Below are positions 1-9,247 of a DNA stretch of 64,000 nt, in pieces. The notes beneath the pieces are model-generated. The model was not told where the DNA came from. It did no database searches and saw nothing but the letters and a program-made list of their open reading frames with translations. Position 1 is the first letter of the stretch; each line of letters starts with the position of its first letter. Both the position numbers and the translations under genes were made by a program. Source of the stretch: Cupriavidus agavae (GTDB taxonomy: Bacteria > Pseudomonadota > Gammaproteobacteria > Burkholderiales > Burkholderiaceae); the NCBI RefSeq assembly GCF_004217045.1, contig NZ_SGXM01000003.1, positions 372,001 to 436,000 on the forward strand, read 5' to 3'.

Positions 1-1316
1 TGATGGGCATTGGCGCCATCGTCGGGACGGGGATTTTCGTGCTGACCGGCACCGGGGCGCTGACTGCGGGGCCGGCGCTGACCGTGTCGTTCGTGATCGC
101 GGCCATGGCGTGCGGGTTTGCAGCGTTGTGCTACGCAGAATTTGCGTCGGCAATACCTGTCTCCGGTTCCATCTATACCTACAGCTACGCCACGCTCGGC
201 GAGATCGTGGCGTGGATGATCGGCTGGGACCTGCTGCTCGAATACGGGCTGGCCACGTCGGCCGTGTCGGTCGGATGGTCGGGCTACTTCCAGTCGCTGA
301 TCGCCGGCTTCGGCGTCAAGCTGCCGGCGGCGCTGACGGCCGCGCCGGGGGCGGTACCCGGCGTCGAGACCGTGGTCAACCTGCCGGCGGTGCTGATCAT
401 GCTGGCCATCACGTGGGTGGTGTCGTACGGCGTGCGCGAGTCCACGCGGCTCAACAACGTGATGGTGGCGATCAAGGTGGCCGTGGTGCTGCTGTTCATC
501 GCGGTGGGCATCTGGCACGTGGAGCCGGCCAACTGGCAGCCGTTCGCGCCGTTCGGCTTCACCGGCATCTTCAACGCGGCGGCGCTGGTGTTCTTCGCGT
601 TCATCGGCTTCGACGCGGTAACGTCGGCGGCCGAGGAGGTGCGCAATCCGCGCCGCGACCTGCCGATCGGCATCATCGGTTCGCTGGCGGTCTGCACGTT
701 GCTCTACGTGATCGTGGCGGCCATCATGACCGGGATCGTGCCGTTCGCGAAGTTCGAAGGGGTCGATCACCCGGTGTCGCTCGCGCTGCAGTACGCCGGG
801 CAGAACTGGGTGGCCGGGTTTGTCGACCTGGGCGCCATCCTTGGCATGACCACCGTGATCCTGGTGATGACCTACGGCCAGACGCGGATCATCTTTGCGA
901 TGTCGCGCGACGGGCTGCTGCCCGAGAAGCTGTCGGAGGTGCATCCGGTGCATGCCACGCCGTTCGTGGCCACGTGGGCGGTCGGCATCGTGTTTGCCAC
1001 GATTGCCGGGTTCGTGCCGCTGAACGTGCTGGCCGAGCTGATCAATATCGGCACGCTGGCCGCCTTCACGCTGATCTCGATCGCCACGCTGGTGCTGCGC
1101 CGGACCCAGCCCGACCTGCCGCGTGCGTTCCGCTGCCCGGGCGTGCCCGTGGTGCCGCTGCTGGCCGTGGCGTTCTGCGTCTTCCTGATGCTGCACCTGC
1201 AGATGCTGACGTGGATCGCGTTCATTGTCTGGCTGCTGCTGGGCATGGCGATCTACTTCCTCTACTCGCGCCGCAACGCCGTGCTGCACAACCACGGCGG
1301 CGACGCGCAGGGCTGA
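1..1316 (+). CDS. APC-family amino acid permease (5' partial)
   Basis: Cytoplasmic-membrane amino acid transporter of the APC superfamily, probably the cationic amino acid transporter (CAT/YfnA-like) branch. The visible part opens with the family's first helix (GIGAIVGTGIFVLTG), whose GxG-type unwound stretch contacts the substrate alpha-amino and carboxyl groups. About eleven further hydrophobic segments follow, with the conserved FFAFIGFDAVTSAAEEVRNP loop near the middle. The first in-frame ATG is at base 3 but lies inside helix 1 and the frame is open to the window edge, so the true start and the cytoplasmic N-terminus are missing. It is convergent with the MocR-type regulator and their stop codons abut at 1316/1317. 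Substrate not determinable from sequence. Confidence 0.88.
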   Translation, partial: MGIGAIVGTGIFVLTGTGALTAGPALTVSFVIAAMACGFAALCYAEFASAIPVSGSIYTYSYATLGEIVAWMIGWDLLLEYGLATSAVSVGWSGYFQSLIAGFGVKLPAALTAAPGAVPGVETVVNLPAVLIMLAITWVVSYGVRESTRLNNVMVAIKVAVVLLFIAVGIWHVEPANWQPFAPFGFTGIFNAAALVFFAFIGFDAVTSAAEEVRNPRRDLPIGIIGSLAVCTLLYVIVAAIMTGIVPFAKFEGVDHPVSLALQYAGQNWVAGFVDLGAILGMTTVILVMTYGQTRIIFAMSRDGLLPEKLSEVHPVHATPFVATWAVGIVFATIAGFVPLNVLAELINIGTLAAFTLISIATLVLRRTQPDLPRAFRCPGVPVVPLLAVAFCVFLMLHLQMLTWIAFIVWLLLGMAIYFLYSRRNAVLHNHGGDAQG

Positions 1317-2717
1317 TCAGCGGCTGCCGGCCTCGTCGAAGAAGGCGCGCGAGCGGTCGTCGCCGGCATAGGCCGAGTTGATGCGCACCCAGGCCGAGGT
1401 CTCGCCGCCGGGGCGGAAGAAGTGCCCCGGCGCCAGCGAGATGCCGTAGCGCTCGGCCATCGCCACGATCTCGCGCGAATCCTCGATGGCGCGTGGCCGC
1501 GCCCACAGGAAATTGCCGCCGGCCGGCTCGCAGAACACCTCCCAGTTGTACTGGTCGAGAATCTTCACCGCATCGGCCGTCACCTCGCGCGTGCGTACCC
1601 GCAGGCGCTCTACATACTTGCGGTAGGCGCCGCGTTCCAGCATGGTCGCCGTGACGGCTTCGGCAAAATGCGATCCCGCCACGCTCGTCAGCACCTTCAC
1701 GTCGATCAGGTCCTTGATCAGTGCCTTATCCGCCACTACGTAGCCCACCCTCAGCGCCGCCGAAACGGTCTTCGAGAAGCCACCGATGTAGATCACGTGT
1801 TCGAGCTGGTCGAGGGTGGCCAGGCGGTCGGTGAAATTGAGCTGGAAGTCCGAGAAGATGTCGTCCTCGACGAAGCGGAAGTTGTGCCTGCGCGCCAGTT
1901 CGAGCAGCCGGAAGGCCACGGGCGGGGCCAGCGTGGAACCGGTGGGGTTCTGCAGGATGCTGTTGGTGAAGAACAGCTTGGGCTTGTGCTCGCGCAGCAG
2001 CCGCTCGCAGGCTTCCGGGTCCGGGCCGTTCGGCGTGTGCGGCACGCCCACCAGTTGCACGCCGTGCATGCGCAGCAGGCCGAACAGGTTGTAGTAGCCG
2101 GGGTCTTCCACGAACACGGTGTCGCCAGGCTTCAGCAGGTGGCGCACGATCAGGTCCAGCGCCTGGCTGGCGCCGGAGGTGATCAGCACCTGCGACAACT
2201 CGGCCTGCACGCCCACCTGCCGCACGCGCGTCAGCACGTGCTTGCGCAGCTCGGGGTGGCCGAGCGGGGTGGCGTAGTGGATCACGCTGTCGATGTCGTG
2301 GCGCGTGATATGGCGGATGGCCTGCGTCAGCCCCTCCACGTCGCGCCACTCCTCGGGCACGAAGCCGCCGGCCAGCTTCAGCGTGCCGCTGGGGTGGTGG
2401 AACTGGTCGATGATGTGGAGCGACAGGTCCTCGGCCAGGCTGGGATCGGACCAGCCCCGGCCATTGCGCCCGGCCAGCGCGCTCTCGGCCACGTAGAAGC
2501 CTGAGCCCTGGCGCGAATCGATCAGGCCCTGCGAGACGAGCCGGTCGTAGGCTTCGATTACCGGGAAGCGGCTGATGTGGTGCTCGGCGGCCAGTGCGCG
2601 GATCGACGGCAGGCGGGCGCCGGGCGTGGCTTCGCGCGAGGCGATCCAGGATTTCACGCCGAGCACGATCTGTTCGGTCAGCGGCACGCCCGTGGAGGCG
2701 TCGAGCAGGAGTTTCAT
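1317..2717 (-). CDS. MocR-family (GntR HTH + aminotransferase-like) transcriptional regulator
   Basis: PLP-dependent transcription factor of the MocR/PdxR/GabR type. The N-terminal winged helix (about residues 10-75) contains the GntR signature around LPSIRALAAEHHISR and the wing SRQGSGFYVAE. A fold-type-I aminotransferase-like domain fills the remainder, with the PLP Schiff-base lysine expected in GGFSKTVS and the arginine of LRVGYV close behind. I chose the ATG at 2717 because the longer frame would begin at a TTG (2744) that lies almost against a candidate operator (2751-2777). The divergent neighbour is a DUF2917 gene, a partner often seen beside MocR regulators. Effector and targets are unknown; autoregulation is likely. 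Confidence 0.88.
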   Translation of the reverse strand: MKLLLDASTGVPLTEQIVLGVKSWIASREATPGARLPSIRALAAEHHISRFPVIEAYDRLVSQGLIDSRQGSGFYVAESALAGRNGRGWSDPSLAEDLSLHIIDQFHHPSGTLKLAGGFVPEEWRDVEGLTQAIRHITRHDIDSVIHYATPLGHPELRKHVLTRVRQVGVQAELSQVLITSGASQALDLIVRHLLKPGDTVFVEDPGYYNLFGLLRMHGVQLVGVPHTPNGPDPEACERLLREHKPKLFFTNSILQNPTGSTLAPPVAFRLLELARRHNFRFVEDDIFSDFQLNFTDRLATLDQLEHVIYIGGFSKTVSAALRVGYVVADKALIKDLIDVKVLTSVAGSHFAEAVTATMLERGAYRKYVERLRVRTREVTADAVKILDQYNWEVFCEPAGGNFLWARPRAIEDSREIVAMAERYGISLAPGHFFRPGGETSAWVRINSAYAGDDRSRAFFDEAGSR

Positions 2718-2750
2718 GGGAGCGGGGGCGGCAACTGTCAGCAAAAACTA

Positions 2751-2777
2751 CTGAACAGTTCAACGAAAACTGTTCGG
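2751..2777. promoter_or_regulatory. Inverted repeat, candidate MocR operator
   Basis: Arms CTGAACAGTT (2751-2760) and AACTGTTCGG (2768-2777) match at 9 of 10 positions across a 7-bp spacer. A further AACTGT follows at 2778-2783, giving direct as well as inverted symmetry, as reported for some GabR/MocR sites. It sits in the divergent promoter region between the regulator (ATG 2717) and the DUF2917 gene (ATG 2887). Confidence 0.55.
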
Positions 2778-2886
2778 AACTGTGCATGGGATTGTAGTCC
2801 CCGCCATGAATAATGGAAGCCATGGCGCAGCGCCTCCGGCTTTCCATGACAGGCCACGCAGCGTCCGGCAAGACTAGGAGACACCG

Positions 2887-3225
2887 ATGCGTGAACTCAG
2901 GACATTCGAACTCGACCAACCCGGCCATCCGGTCAGCTGGCGCGCGCGCCACGGCCAGAGCGTGACCGCGCTCGAAGGCCAGCTCTGGCTCACTGTGGAA
3001 GGCCAGCCTGCCGACATCTGGCTGCGCCCCGGCGATACCCGCGTGCTGACCGAAGGCGAGCGCGTCTGGCTGTCGGCGGAATCGGCCAGCGCCCGCTTCC
3101 TGCTGACCGAAGTGCCGGCGCCGTGGTCGCTGCGCCGCGCGCTGTTCATCGCCCGCCAACTGGCGCGCCGCTGGAACGCCCGCAAGACTGCCGCCTTCGG
3201 CGACTGCCCGCAAGTCAGCGCCTGA
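2887..3225 (+). CDS. DUF2917 domain protein
   Basis: Small protein of 112 residues with no signal peptide or membrane segment. Residues 1-75 match the DUF2917 pattern: an amphipathic beta-rich module with repeated Trp (SWRAR, LWLTVEG, IWLRPGDT, VWLSAES). It looks like a small cupin-like beta barrel, although no metal-binding His cluster is visible. A good ribosome binding site (AGGAG at 2876-2880) precedes the ATG. It is divergent from the MocR regulator and probably controlled by it through the intergenic repeat. The biochemical function of the family is unknown. Confidence 0.75.
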   Translation: MRELRTFELDQPGHPVSWRARHGQSVTALEGQLWLTVEGQPADIWLRPGDTRVLTEGERVWLSAESASARFLLTEVPAPWSLRRALFIARQLARRWNARKTAAFGDCPQVSA

Positions 3226-3554
3226 CGGGTCTCGTCCTCCCGTCCTCCCTTTCTCCTGGGAACCGGAGCCGCACGCATCACCTGCGCCGACCTCCCGCGG
3301 CGCGGGCGCGGTCTCCGGGTCCTTCTTCCTCCTGGTCCGTCCCTCCCTCGTACTTTTCCGAATCGGCTGGCCGTGCCACGATGCGTCGAAGACGTTTGCC
3401 GCCCGATCGGTGCTTACCCGCGCCCCTCGACTTACGTTAACGTAAACGTCATATAATCGTCCGGCCCCTGTGAGCGCGGTCGCCAGAACCGCCGGCCTGC
3501 CTCGCCAGCCAGCCGCAAGGAGCAGCCAGCCACTAAACAGAGCGGTGGAGACAA
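3226..3554. other. Intergenic region upstream of icmF
   Basis: 329 bp with no credible gene. The first 200 bp show nothing I can name; the distal part holds the MerR-type promoter described separately and a leader of about 90 nt before the icmF ATG. Confidence 0.6.
3427..3457 (+). promoter_or_regulatory. icmF promoter with MerR-type 19-bp spacer and LiuR-like palindrome
   Basis: A perfect 14-bp palindrome TTACGTTAACGTAA (3432-3445) sits between a -35-like TCGACT (3427-3432) and a consensus -10 TATAAT (3452-3457). The spacer is 19 bp, the over-long spacing typical of promoters activated by MerR-family proteins that untwist the DNA. From memory, the core resembles the site proposed for LiuR, the MerR-type regulator of branched-chain amino acid degradation in proteobacteria. 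That would fit icmF, which acts on valine-derived isobutyryl-CoA. No merR-type gene lies in this window. Confidence 0.6.
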
Positions 3555-6500
3555 ATGACTGATCTTTCCGATGTAAGCCGGCCCGCGCCGGTCAGTCCGA
3601 AGACGTCCGCAGGCAGCGGCCCGGCCAACAAGGTGCGCTTTGTCACGGCGGCGTCGTTGTTTGACGGCCACGACGCGTCGATCAACATCATGCGGCGCAT
3701 CCTCCAGTCCCATGGCTGCGAGGTCATCCACCTGGGCCACAACCGGTCCGTGCACGAGGTGGTCACCGCGGCGCTGCAGGAAGACGTGCAGGGGATTGCC
3801 ATCTCCAGCTACCAGGGCGGCCACGTCGAATATTTCAAGTACATGATCGATCTGCTGCGCGAGCAGGGCGGCGAGCACATCCAGGTGTTCGGCGGCGGCG
3901 GCGGCGTGATCGTGCCCGACGAGATCCGCGAACTCCAGGCGTACGGCGTGGCGCGCATCTACAGCCCCGAGGACGGCCAGCGGCTCGGCCTGATGGGCAT
4001 GATTGCCGACATGGTGCAGCGTTGCGACATCGACCTGACGCGCTACGCCCCGACCACGCTCGATGCCGTGGCCGCCGGCGACCGCCGCGCGCTGGCGCAA
4101 CTGATCACCGCACTGGAGAACGGCCAGGCCGACCCGGCGCTGGTCAGCGCGCTGCACGAGCGCGCGCAGGCGGCCGCCACGCCGGTGCTCGGCATCACGG
4201 GCACGGGGGGCGCCGGCAAGTCGTCGCTGACCGACGAGCTGATCCGCCGCTTCCGGCTCGACCAGCAGGACGCGCTGTCGGTGGCCGTGATCTCGATCGA
4301 CCCCTCGCGGCGCAAGTCGGGCGGGGCGCTGCTGGGCGACCGCATCCGCATGAACGCGATCAACCACCCGCAGATCTTCATGCGCTCGCTGGCCACGCGC
4401 GAGGCGGGCTCGGAGATCTCGCAGGCGCTGCCCGACGTCATCGCGGCGTGCAAGGCGGCATCGTTCGACCTGGTGATCGTGGAAACGTCCGGCATCGGGC
4501 AGGGCGACGCGGCCATCGTGCCGCACGTGGATCTCTCGCTGTACGTGATGACGCCCGAGTTCGGGGCGGCCAGCCAGCTGGAGAAGATCGACATGCTCGA
4601 CTTCGCCGATTTCGTCGCCATCAACAAGTTCGACCGCAAGGGGGCGCAGGACGCGTGGCGCGACGTGGCCAAGCAGGTGCAGCGCAACCGCGAGCAGTGG
4701 CACGGCAAGGCCGAGGACATGCCGGTCTATGGCACGCAGGCGTCGCGCTTCAACGACGACGGGGTGACCATGCTCTACCACGGCCTGGCCGAGGCATTGG
4801 CCGCGCGCGGACTGGACTTCAAGCCGGGTGTGTTGCCGAAGCTGGCGGGCCGCATCTCCACCGGCCAGAACGTGATCGTGCCGCCGGCACGCGGCCGCTA
4901 TCTGGCGGAACTGGCCGATACCGTGCGCGGCTACCATCGCCGCGTGGCGGCGCAGAGCCGCACGGCGCGCGAGCGCCAGCAACTGCGCGCGGCCCGGGAC
5001 ATGCTGAAATCGGCGAACAGCGATGCCGACGGCCCGGCGCTCGAAGCGTTGGCAGGTGAGCGCGATGCGGCGCTGGGGGCGGTCGAGCGCAAGCTCCTTG
5101 CCATGTGGCCGCAGATGCAGGACGCCTATGGCGGTGACGAGTACGTCGTAAAAATTCGAGACAAGGAGATCCGCACCGGGCTGATCACCACGACGCTGTC
5201 GGGCACCAAAGTGCGCAAGGTGGTGCTGCCGCGCTTCGAGGACGATGGCGAAATCCTGAAATGGCTGATGCGCGAGAACGTGCCGGGCAGCTTCCCGTAC
5301 ACGGCCGGCGTGTTTGCGTTCAAGCGGGAGGGCGAAGACCCCACGCGCATGTTCGCGGGCGAGGGCGACGCGTTCCGCACCAACCGGCGCTTCAAGCTGG
5401 TCTCGGAAGGCATGGACGCCAAGCGGCTCTCCACGGCGTTCGACTCGGTCACGCTGTACGGCGAAGATCCGCACGAGCGGCCCGACATCTACGGCAAGGT
5501 GGGCAACTCGGGCGTGTCGATCGCCACGCTCGACGACATGAAGGTGCTTTATGACGGCTTCGACCTGACGAGCCCCGGCACGTCGGTGTCGATGACGATC
5601 AACGGCCCGGCGCCGACCATCCTGGCCATGTTCATGAACACCGCCATCGACCAGAAACTGGAGAAATTCCGATCCGACAACGGCCGCGAGCCGACCGCCG
5701 ACGAGGAAGCCAAGATCCGGGCGTGGGTGCTGCAGAACGTGCGCGGCACGGTGCAGGCCGACATCCTCAAGGAAGACCAGGGCCAGAACACGTGCATTTT
5801 CTCGACCGAGTTCTCGCTGAAGGTGATGGGCGATATCCAGGAGTATTTCGTGCACCATCAGGTGCGCAACTTCTACTCGGTGTCGATCTCGGGCTACCAC
5901 ATCGCCGAGGCCGGCGCGAACCCCGTCTCGCAACTCGCCTTCACGCTGGCCAACGGCTTCACGTATGTGGAGGCGTATCTGGCGCGCGGCATGCATATCG
6001 ACGATTTCGCGCCTAACCTGTCGTTCTTCTTCTCGAACGGCATGGACCCCGAGTACAGCGTGCTGGGACGCGTGGCGCGCCGCATCTGGGCCGTGACGAT
6101 GCGCGACAAGTATGGCGCCAACGAGCGCAGCCAGAAGCTCAAGTACCACATCCAGACCTCGGGCCGCTCGCTGCACGCGCAGGAGATCGACTTCAACGAT
6201 ATCCGCACCACGCTGCAGGCGCTGATCGCCATCTACGACAACTGCAACTCGCTGCACACGAACGCCTATGACGAGGCGATCACCACGCCCACGGCGGAGT
6301 CGGTGCGCCGGGCGCTGGCAATCCAGCTGATCATCAACCGCGAGTGGGGCGTTGCCAAGTGCGAGAACCCGAACCAGGGCAGCTTCCTGATCGAGGAACT
6401 GACCGATCTGGTGGAGGAAGCGGTGCTCCAGGAGTTCGAGCGCATTGCCGAGCGCGGCGGCGTGCTCGGGGCCATGGAGACCGGCTACCAGCGCGGCAAG

Positions 6501-6842
6501 ATCCAGGAGGAATCGCTGTACTACGAGCAACTCAAGCATGACGGCACGCTGCCGATCATCGGCGTGAATACGTTCCGCAATCCGAACGGTGATCCCACGC
6601 CACAGACGCTGGAACTGGCCCGGTCCAGCGACGACGAGAAGCAGAGCCAACTGATCCGCCTGGCGGAATTCCAGGGCAGCCATTCGTCCGATGCATCGGC
6701 GATGCTCGACCGGCTGCGCCAGACGGTGATCGACAACGGCAATGTATTCGCTGTGCTGATGGACGCGGTACGCGTGTGCTCGCTGGGGCAGATCACGCAT
6801 GCGCTGTTCGAGGTGGGCGGGCAGTATCGGCGCAATATGTAG
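3555..6842 (+). CDS. icmF: Fused isobutyryl-CoA mutase IcmF
   Basis: Adenosylcobalamin-dependent carbon-skeleton mutase interconverting isobutyryl-CoA and n-butyryl-CoA. It is fused to its own G-protein chaperone and is 1095 residues long, the usual length for this family. Order of domains: B12-binding (about 25-160) with the base-off motif FDGHDAS, where His39 is the lower axial ligand; MeaB/MeaI-like GTPase (about 200-500) with P-loop [12 protein letters not shown] at 213-224 and NKFD as the G4 motif; then the (beta/alpha)8 substrate domain (about 540-1095). GGAG at 3547-3550 supports the ATG. The GTPase loads and protects the cofactor in characterised homologues. The neighbouring 3-hydroxyacyl-CoA dehydrogenase is consistent with onward flux of butyryl-CoA. 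Confidence 0.97.
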   Translation: MTDLSDVSRPAPVSPKTSAGSGPANKVRFVTAASLFDGHDASINIMRRILQSHGCEVIHLGHNRSVHEVVTAALQEDVQGIAISSYQGGHVEYFKYMIDLLREQGGEHIQVFGGGGGVIVPDEIRELQAYGVARIYSPEDGQRLGLMGMIADMVQRCDIDLTRYAPTTLDAVAAGDRRALAQLITALENGQADPALVSALHERAQAAATPVLGITGTGGAGKSSLTDELIRRFRLDQQDALSVAVISIDPSRRKSGGALLGDRIRMNAINHPQIFMRSLATREAGSEISQALPDVIAACKAASFDLVIVETSGIGQGDAAIVPHVDLSLYVMTPEFGAASQLEKIDMLDFADFVAINKFDRKGAQDAWRDVAKQVQRNREQWHGKAEDMPVYGTQASRFNDDGVTMLYHGLAEALAARGLDFKPGVLPKLAGRISTGQNVIVPPARGRYLAELADTVRGYHRRVAAQSRTARERQQLRAARDMLKSANSDADGPALEALAGERDAALGAVERKLLAMWPQMQDAYGGDEYVVKIRDKEIRTGLITTTLSGTKVRKVVLPRFEDDGEILKWLMRENVPGSFPYTAGVFAFKREGEDPTRMFAGEGDAFRTNRRFKLVSEGMDAKRLSTAFDSVTLYGEDPHERPDIYGKVGNSGVSIATLDDMKVLYDGFDLTSPGTSVSMTINGPAPTILAMFMNTAIDQKLEKFRSDNGREPTADEEAKIRAWVLQNVRGTVQADILKEDQGQNTCIFSTEFSLKVMGDIQEYFVHHQVRNFYSVSISGYHIAEAGANPVSQLAFTLANGFTYVEAYLARGMHIDDFAPNLSFFFSNGMDPEYSVLGRVARRIWAVTMRDKYGANERSQKLKYHIQTSGRSLHAQEIDFNDIRTTLQALIAIYDNCNSLHTNAYDEAITTPTAESVRRALAIQLIINREWGVAKCENPNQGSFLIEELTDLVEEAVLQEFERIAERGGVLGAMETGYQRGKIQEESLYYEQLKHDGTLPIIGVNTFRNPNGDPTPQTLELARSSDDEKQSQLIRLAEFQGSHSSDASAMLDRLRQTVIDNGNVFAVLMDAVRVCSLGQITHALFEVGGQYRRNM

Positions 6843-6950
6843 CCGGAAGGAGCGCGATAGCCGGTGCGGGTGGTTCACGCGGCGGGGCGCTGGGGCTACA
6901 CTCAGCGTTTCCGCACGCGTGCCACATCATCGTAAAACCGCCAAATCGCC

Positions 6951-7388
6951 ATGCAAGCCGAGTACGACAGCCACAACATCTTTGCCCGCATCCTGCGCGG
7001 CGAACTTCCCTGCTTCAAGGTCTACGAGGACGCCGACACCATCGCGTTCCTGGACATCATGCCGCAATCTGACGGCCACACGCTGGTGGTGCCGAAGGAG
7101 CCGGCCGTCGACCTGTTCGGCCTGTCCGGGCAGGCTGCCGCCGCCGCCATTCGCGCCACGCAGATCGTGGCGCGCGGCGTGCGCGAGACGTTCGGCCCCG
7201 ATGGCGTGGTGATCAGCCAGTTCAACGGCGCCGCCGCCGGCCAGACCGTGCCGCACGTGCACTTCCACATCGTGCCGCGCTACGCGGACCAGGCGCTGCG
7301 TGGCCACGCCCGCGAGCAGCAGAGCATGGAAGTGCTCAGGGCCCACGCCGAGCGCCTGGCGGCCACGCTGGCGAAACAGGGCGCCTGA
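6951..7388 (+). CDS. HIT family (histidine triad) nucleotide hydrolase/transferase
   Basis: Cytoplasmic nucleotide-binding protein of 145 residues. The C-terminal active site is PHVHFHIVPRY, the His-x-His-x-His triad whose central His forms the nucleotidyl intermediate. The upstream ILRGELPCFKVYEDADTIAFLDI stretch is the normal HIT N-terminal region. It most resembles the HinT/HIT group (purine nucleoside phosphoramidases and related nucleotide hydrolases). It lies 108 bp after icmF on the same strand and 50 bp before the dehydrogenase, so it may be co-transcribed; a functional link to CoA metabolism is not evident. Confidence 0.9.
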   Translation: MQAEYDSHNIFARILRGELPCFKVYEDADTIAFLDIMPQSDGHTLVVPKEPAVDLFGLSGQAAAAAIRATQIVARGVRETFGPDGVVISQFNGAAAGQTVPHVHFHIVPRYADQALRGHAREQQSMEVLRAHAERLAATLAKQGA

Positions 7389-7438
7389 CCCGAATCAACC
7401 CATTACGAAATCACTGAAACAACCGAAGGAAGCGAGAC

Positions 7439-8293
7439 ATGGCAATCAGGACAGTAGGCATCGTGGGTGCCGGCACGATGGGCAACGGTATTGCTCAGGC
7501 GTGCGCGGTGGCGGGCCTCGACGTGGTGATGGTCGACATCAGCGACGCCGCCGTGCAGAAGGGCATCGCCACGGTGGCGGGCAGCCTGGACCGGCTGATC
7601 AAGAAGGAAAAGGCGACCGAGGCCGACAAGGCCGCCGCGCTGGCGCGCATCCAGGGCAGCACGTTGTACGAGGACCTGAAGCGCACGGACATCGTGATCG
7701 AGGCCGCCACCGAGAACTACGACCTCAAGGTCAAGATCCTGAAGCAGATCGACGGCATCGTGGGCCCGGACGTGATCATCGCGTCGAACACCTCGTCGAT
7801 CTCGATCACGAAGCTGGCCGCCGTGACGCAACGCGCCGACCGCTTCATCGGCATGCACTTCTTCAACCCGGTGCCGATGATGGCGCTGGTGGAATTGATC
7901 CGCGGCCTGCAAACCAGCGACGCCGCGCACGCCGATGTGGAGGCGCTGGCCAAACAGCTCGGCAAGTACCCGATTACCGTGAAGAACAGCCCCGGATTCG
8001 TGGTCAACCGCATCCTCTGCCCGATGATCAACGAGGCGTTCTGCGTGCTGGGCGAGGGCCTGGCATCGCCCGAGGAGATCGACGAAGGGATGAAGCTCGG
8101 CTGCAACCACCCGATCGGCCCGCTGGCGCTGGCCGACATGATTGGCCTGGATACGATGCTGGCGGTGATGGAAGTGCTCTACACCGAGTTCGCCGATCCG
8201 AAATACCGCCCGGCCATGCTGATGCGCGAGATGGTGGCGGCCGGGTATCTGGGACGGAAGACTGGGCGGGGGGTGTACGTTTATAGCAAGTAA
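7439..8293 (+). CDS. 3-hydroxybutyryl-CoA dehydrogenase
   Basis: NAD(P)-dependent oxidoreductase of 284 residues, the length of the single-function PaaH/Hbd family. It converts (S)-3-hydroxybutyryl-CoA to acetoacetyl-CoA. The Rossmann fingerprint GAGTMGNGIAQ is at the N-terminus. SNTSSISI is followed by the HFFNPVP segment containing the catalytic His, and NSPGFVVNRI opens the C-terminal helical domain. AAGGAAGCGAGAC before the ATG is a reasonable ribosome binding site. Downstream of icmF it could oxidise products of butyryl-CoA. The gene is followed after 23 bp by a perfect 32-bp palindrome. Confidence 0.92.
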   Translation: MAIRTVGIVGAGTMGNGIAQACAVAGLDVVMVDISDAAVQKGIATVAGSLDRLIKKEKATEADKAAALARIQGSTLYEDLKRTDIVIEAATENYDLKVKILKQIDGIVGPDVIIASNTSSISITKLAAVTQRADRFIGMHFFNPVPMMALVELIRGLQTSDAAHADVEALAKQLGKYPITVKNSPGFVVNRILCPMINEAFCVLGEGLASPEEIDEGMKLGCNHPIGPLALADMIGLDTMLAVMEVLYTEFADPKYRPAMLMREMVAAGYLGRKTGRGVYVYSK

Positions 8294-8316
8294 GGCTTCA
8301 ACTCCCATCGGCCAAG

Positions 8317-8348
8317 CTTCCCTCTCCCGCGCGCGGGAGAGGGAAGCA
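8317..8348 (+). repeat. Dispersed CTCTCCCGC hairpin, copy 1
   Basis: A perfect 32-bp palindrome whose left half is GCTTCCCTCTCCCGCG. It starts 23 bp after the dehydrogenase stop. There is no T-run, so it is not a classical intrinsic terminator. The same core recurs at 15639, 31998 and 63405. The flank AAACCGGCAGG just downstream is shared with the copy at 31998. Confidence 0.75.
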
Positions 8349-8370
8349 AACCGGCAGGAGGAAAAACGCA

Positions 8371-9051
8371 TCACTCCCCATACTGGCGCAACCCCTCCAG
8401 ATCGAGCACCTCGATCACCCCGTAGTCCACCCGCACCAGCCCCTGCTGCTCCAGCACCTTCAGCGCCTGGTTCGCGCGTTGCCGCGAAATCCCCGCCAGC
8501 AGGCCGATCTCTTCCTGCGAGATCTCGATCGTATTGCCCAGTCCCGGATACAGGTGTTCATTGAACAGCGATGACACCGCGCGCGCCACGCGGGAATCGA
8601 TATCAAGCAGGCGTTCGTATTCCACCGCCGCAATGAATTGTCCGAGCCGCTCGTTGAACTGCATCAGCAGGAAGCGGGTGAAGGGCAGGCTGGTATCCAG
8701 CAACCACTGAAAAGTGTCGCGCGGCACGAAGGCGATGCGCGAGCGGCGCAGGGCCATCACGTCGTACTTGCGGATCTCGGACTTGAGCACGGCGCCCTCG
8801 CCGAACCAGCCGCCGGTGGGCACGCCCGTGAAGGTGACTGACTTGCCCGAGGGCGATACCGTGGTGATCTTGACGATGCCTTCGACCACGCCGAGCCAGT
8901 GCTCGGCCATTTCACCCTTGTGACAGACGTAGTCGCCTTGTGCGTACTCGCGCACCGTAGTCACGCGTTTGACGCGTTCGCGCTGCTCGGGGCTGAGATC
9001 GACGGCCCAGGCGCAGCGGTCGATGAAGTCGTGGGATGAGGCGGCAGGCAT
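8371..9051 (-). CDS. Crp/Fnr-family transcriptional regulator
   Basis: Cyclic-nucleotide-binding-fold regulator of 226 residues from the ATG at 9051; a further 15 residues to 9096 would run through a palindrome and are unlikely. The N-terminal beta-roll (about 25-130) carries GDYVCHKGEMAEHW and GEGAVL. The C-terminal winged helix has recognition helix SRQRANQAL. The cAMP-contacting residues of true CRP and the N-terminal cysteines of FNR are not evident, so the signal is unknown. It is divergent from the acyl-CoA synthetase/ABC transporter operon, which it plausibly controls. The palindrome at 9079-9096 is a good candidate for its own site. Confidence 0.9.
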   Translation of the reverse strand: MPAASSHDFIDRCAWAVDLSPEQRERVKRVTTVREYAQGDYVCHKGEMAEHWLGVVEGIVKITTVSPSGKSVTFTGVPTGGWFGEGAVLKSEIRKYDVMALRRSRIAFVPRDTFQWLLDTSLPFTRFLLMQFNERLGQFIAAVEYERLLDIDSRVARAVSSLFNEHLYPGLGNTIEISQEEIGLLAGISRQRANQALKVLEQQGLVRVDYGVIEVLDLEGLRQYGE

Positions 9052-9078
9052 CGGGCTCCCGTAGGGATTAACCCGGAA

Positions 9079-9096
9079 TTGTCGCCGGCGCGACAA
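9079..9096. promoter_or_regulatory. Crp/Fnr-type palindrome
   Basis: TTGTCGC (9079-9085) and GCGACAA (9090-9096) are perfect inverted arms around CGGC, with the symmetry and 4-bp centre of Fnr-type boxes. The site is 27 bp upstream of the regulator's ATG and about 150 bp before the divergent acyl-CoA synthetase, so it could serve autoregulation and operon control. Confidence 0.6.
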
Positions 9097-9247
9097 CCCG
9101 GTCAGATGGCATCGGCTATCTTACGATCACACGGAACCGGCGTGCCGCGATGCGGCAACGACGCGAAAACGCCCAGTATAGCGACCGGTCAGGCGGCTTG
9201 ATACCCGGCATGGCACCTACGCCATCCGCGGGGGAGAGGAGACAGCG

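Noticed and set aside
3432..6878. Antisense open frame of 1148 codons opposite icmF
   Set aside because: It is an exact shadow of icmF in GC-rich DNA, rich in Arg/His/Val/Leu without any domain; icmF has full family support.
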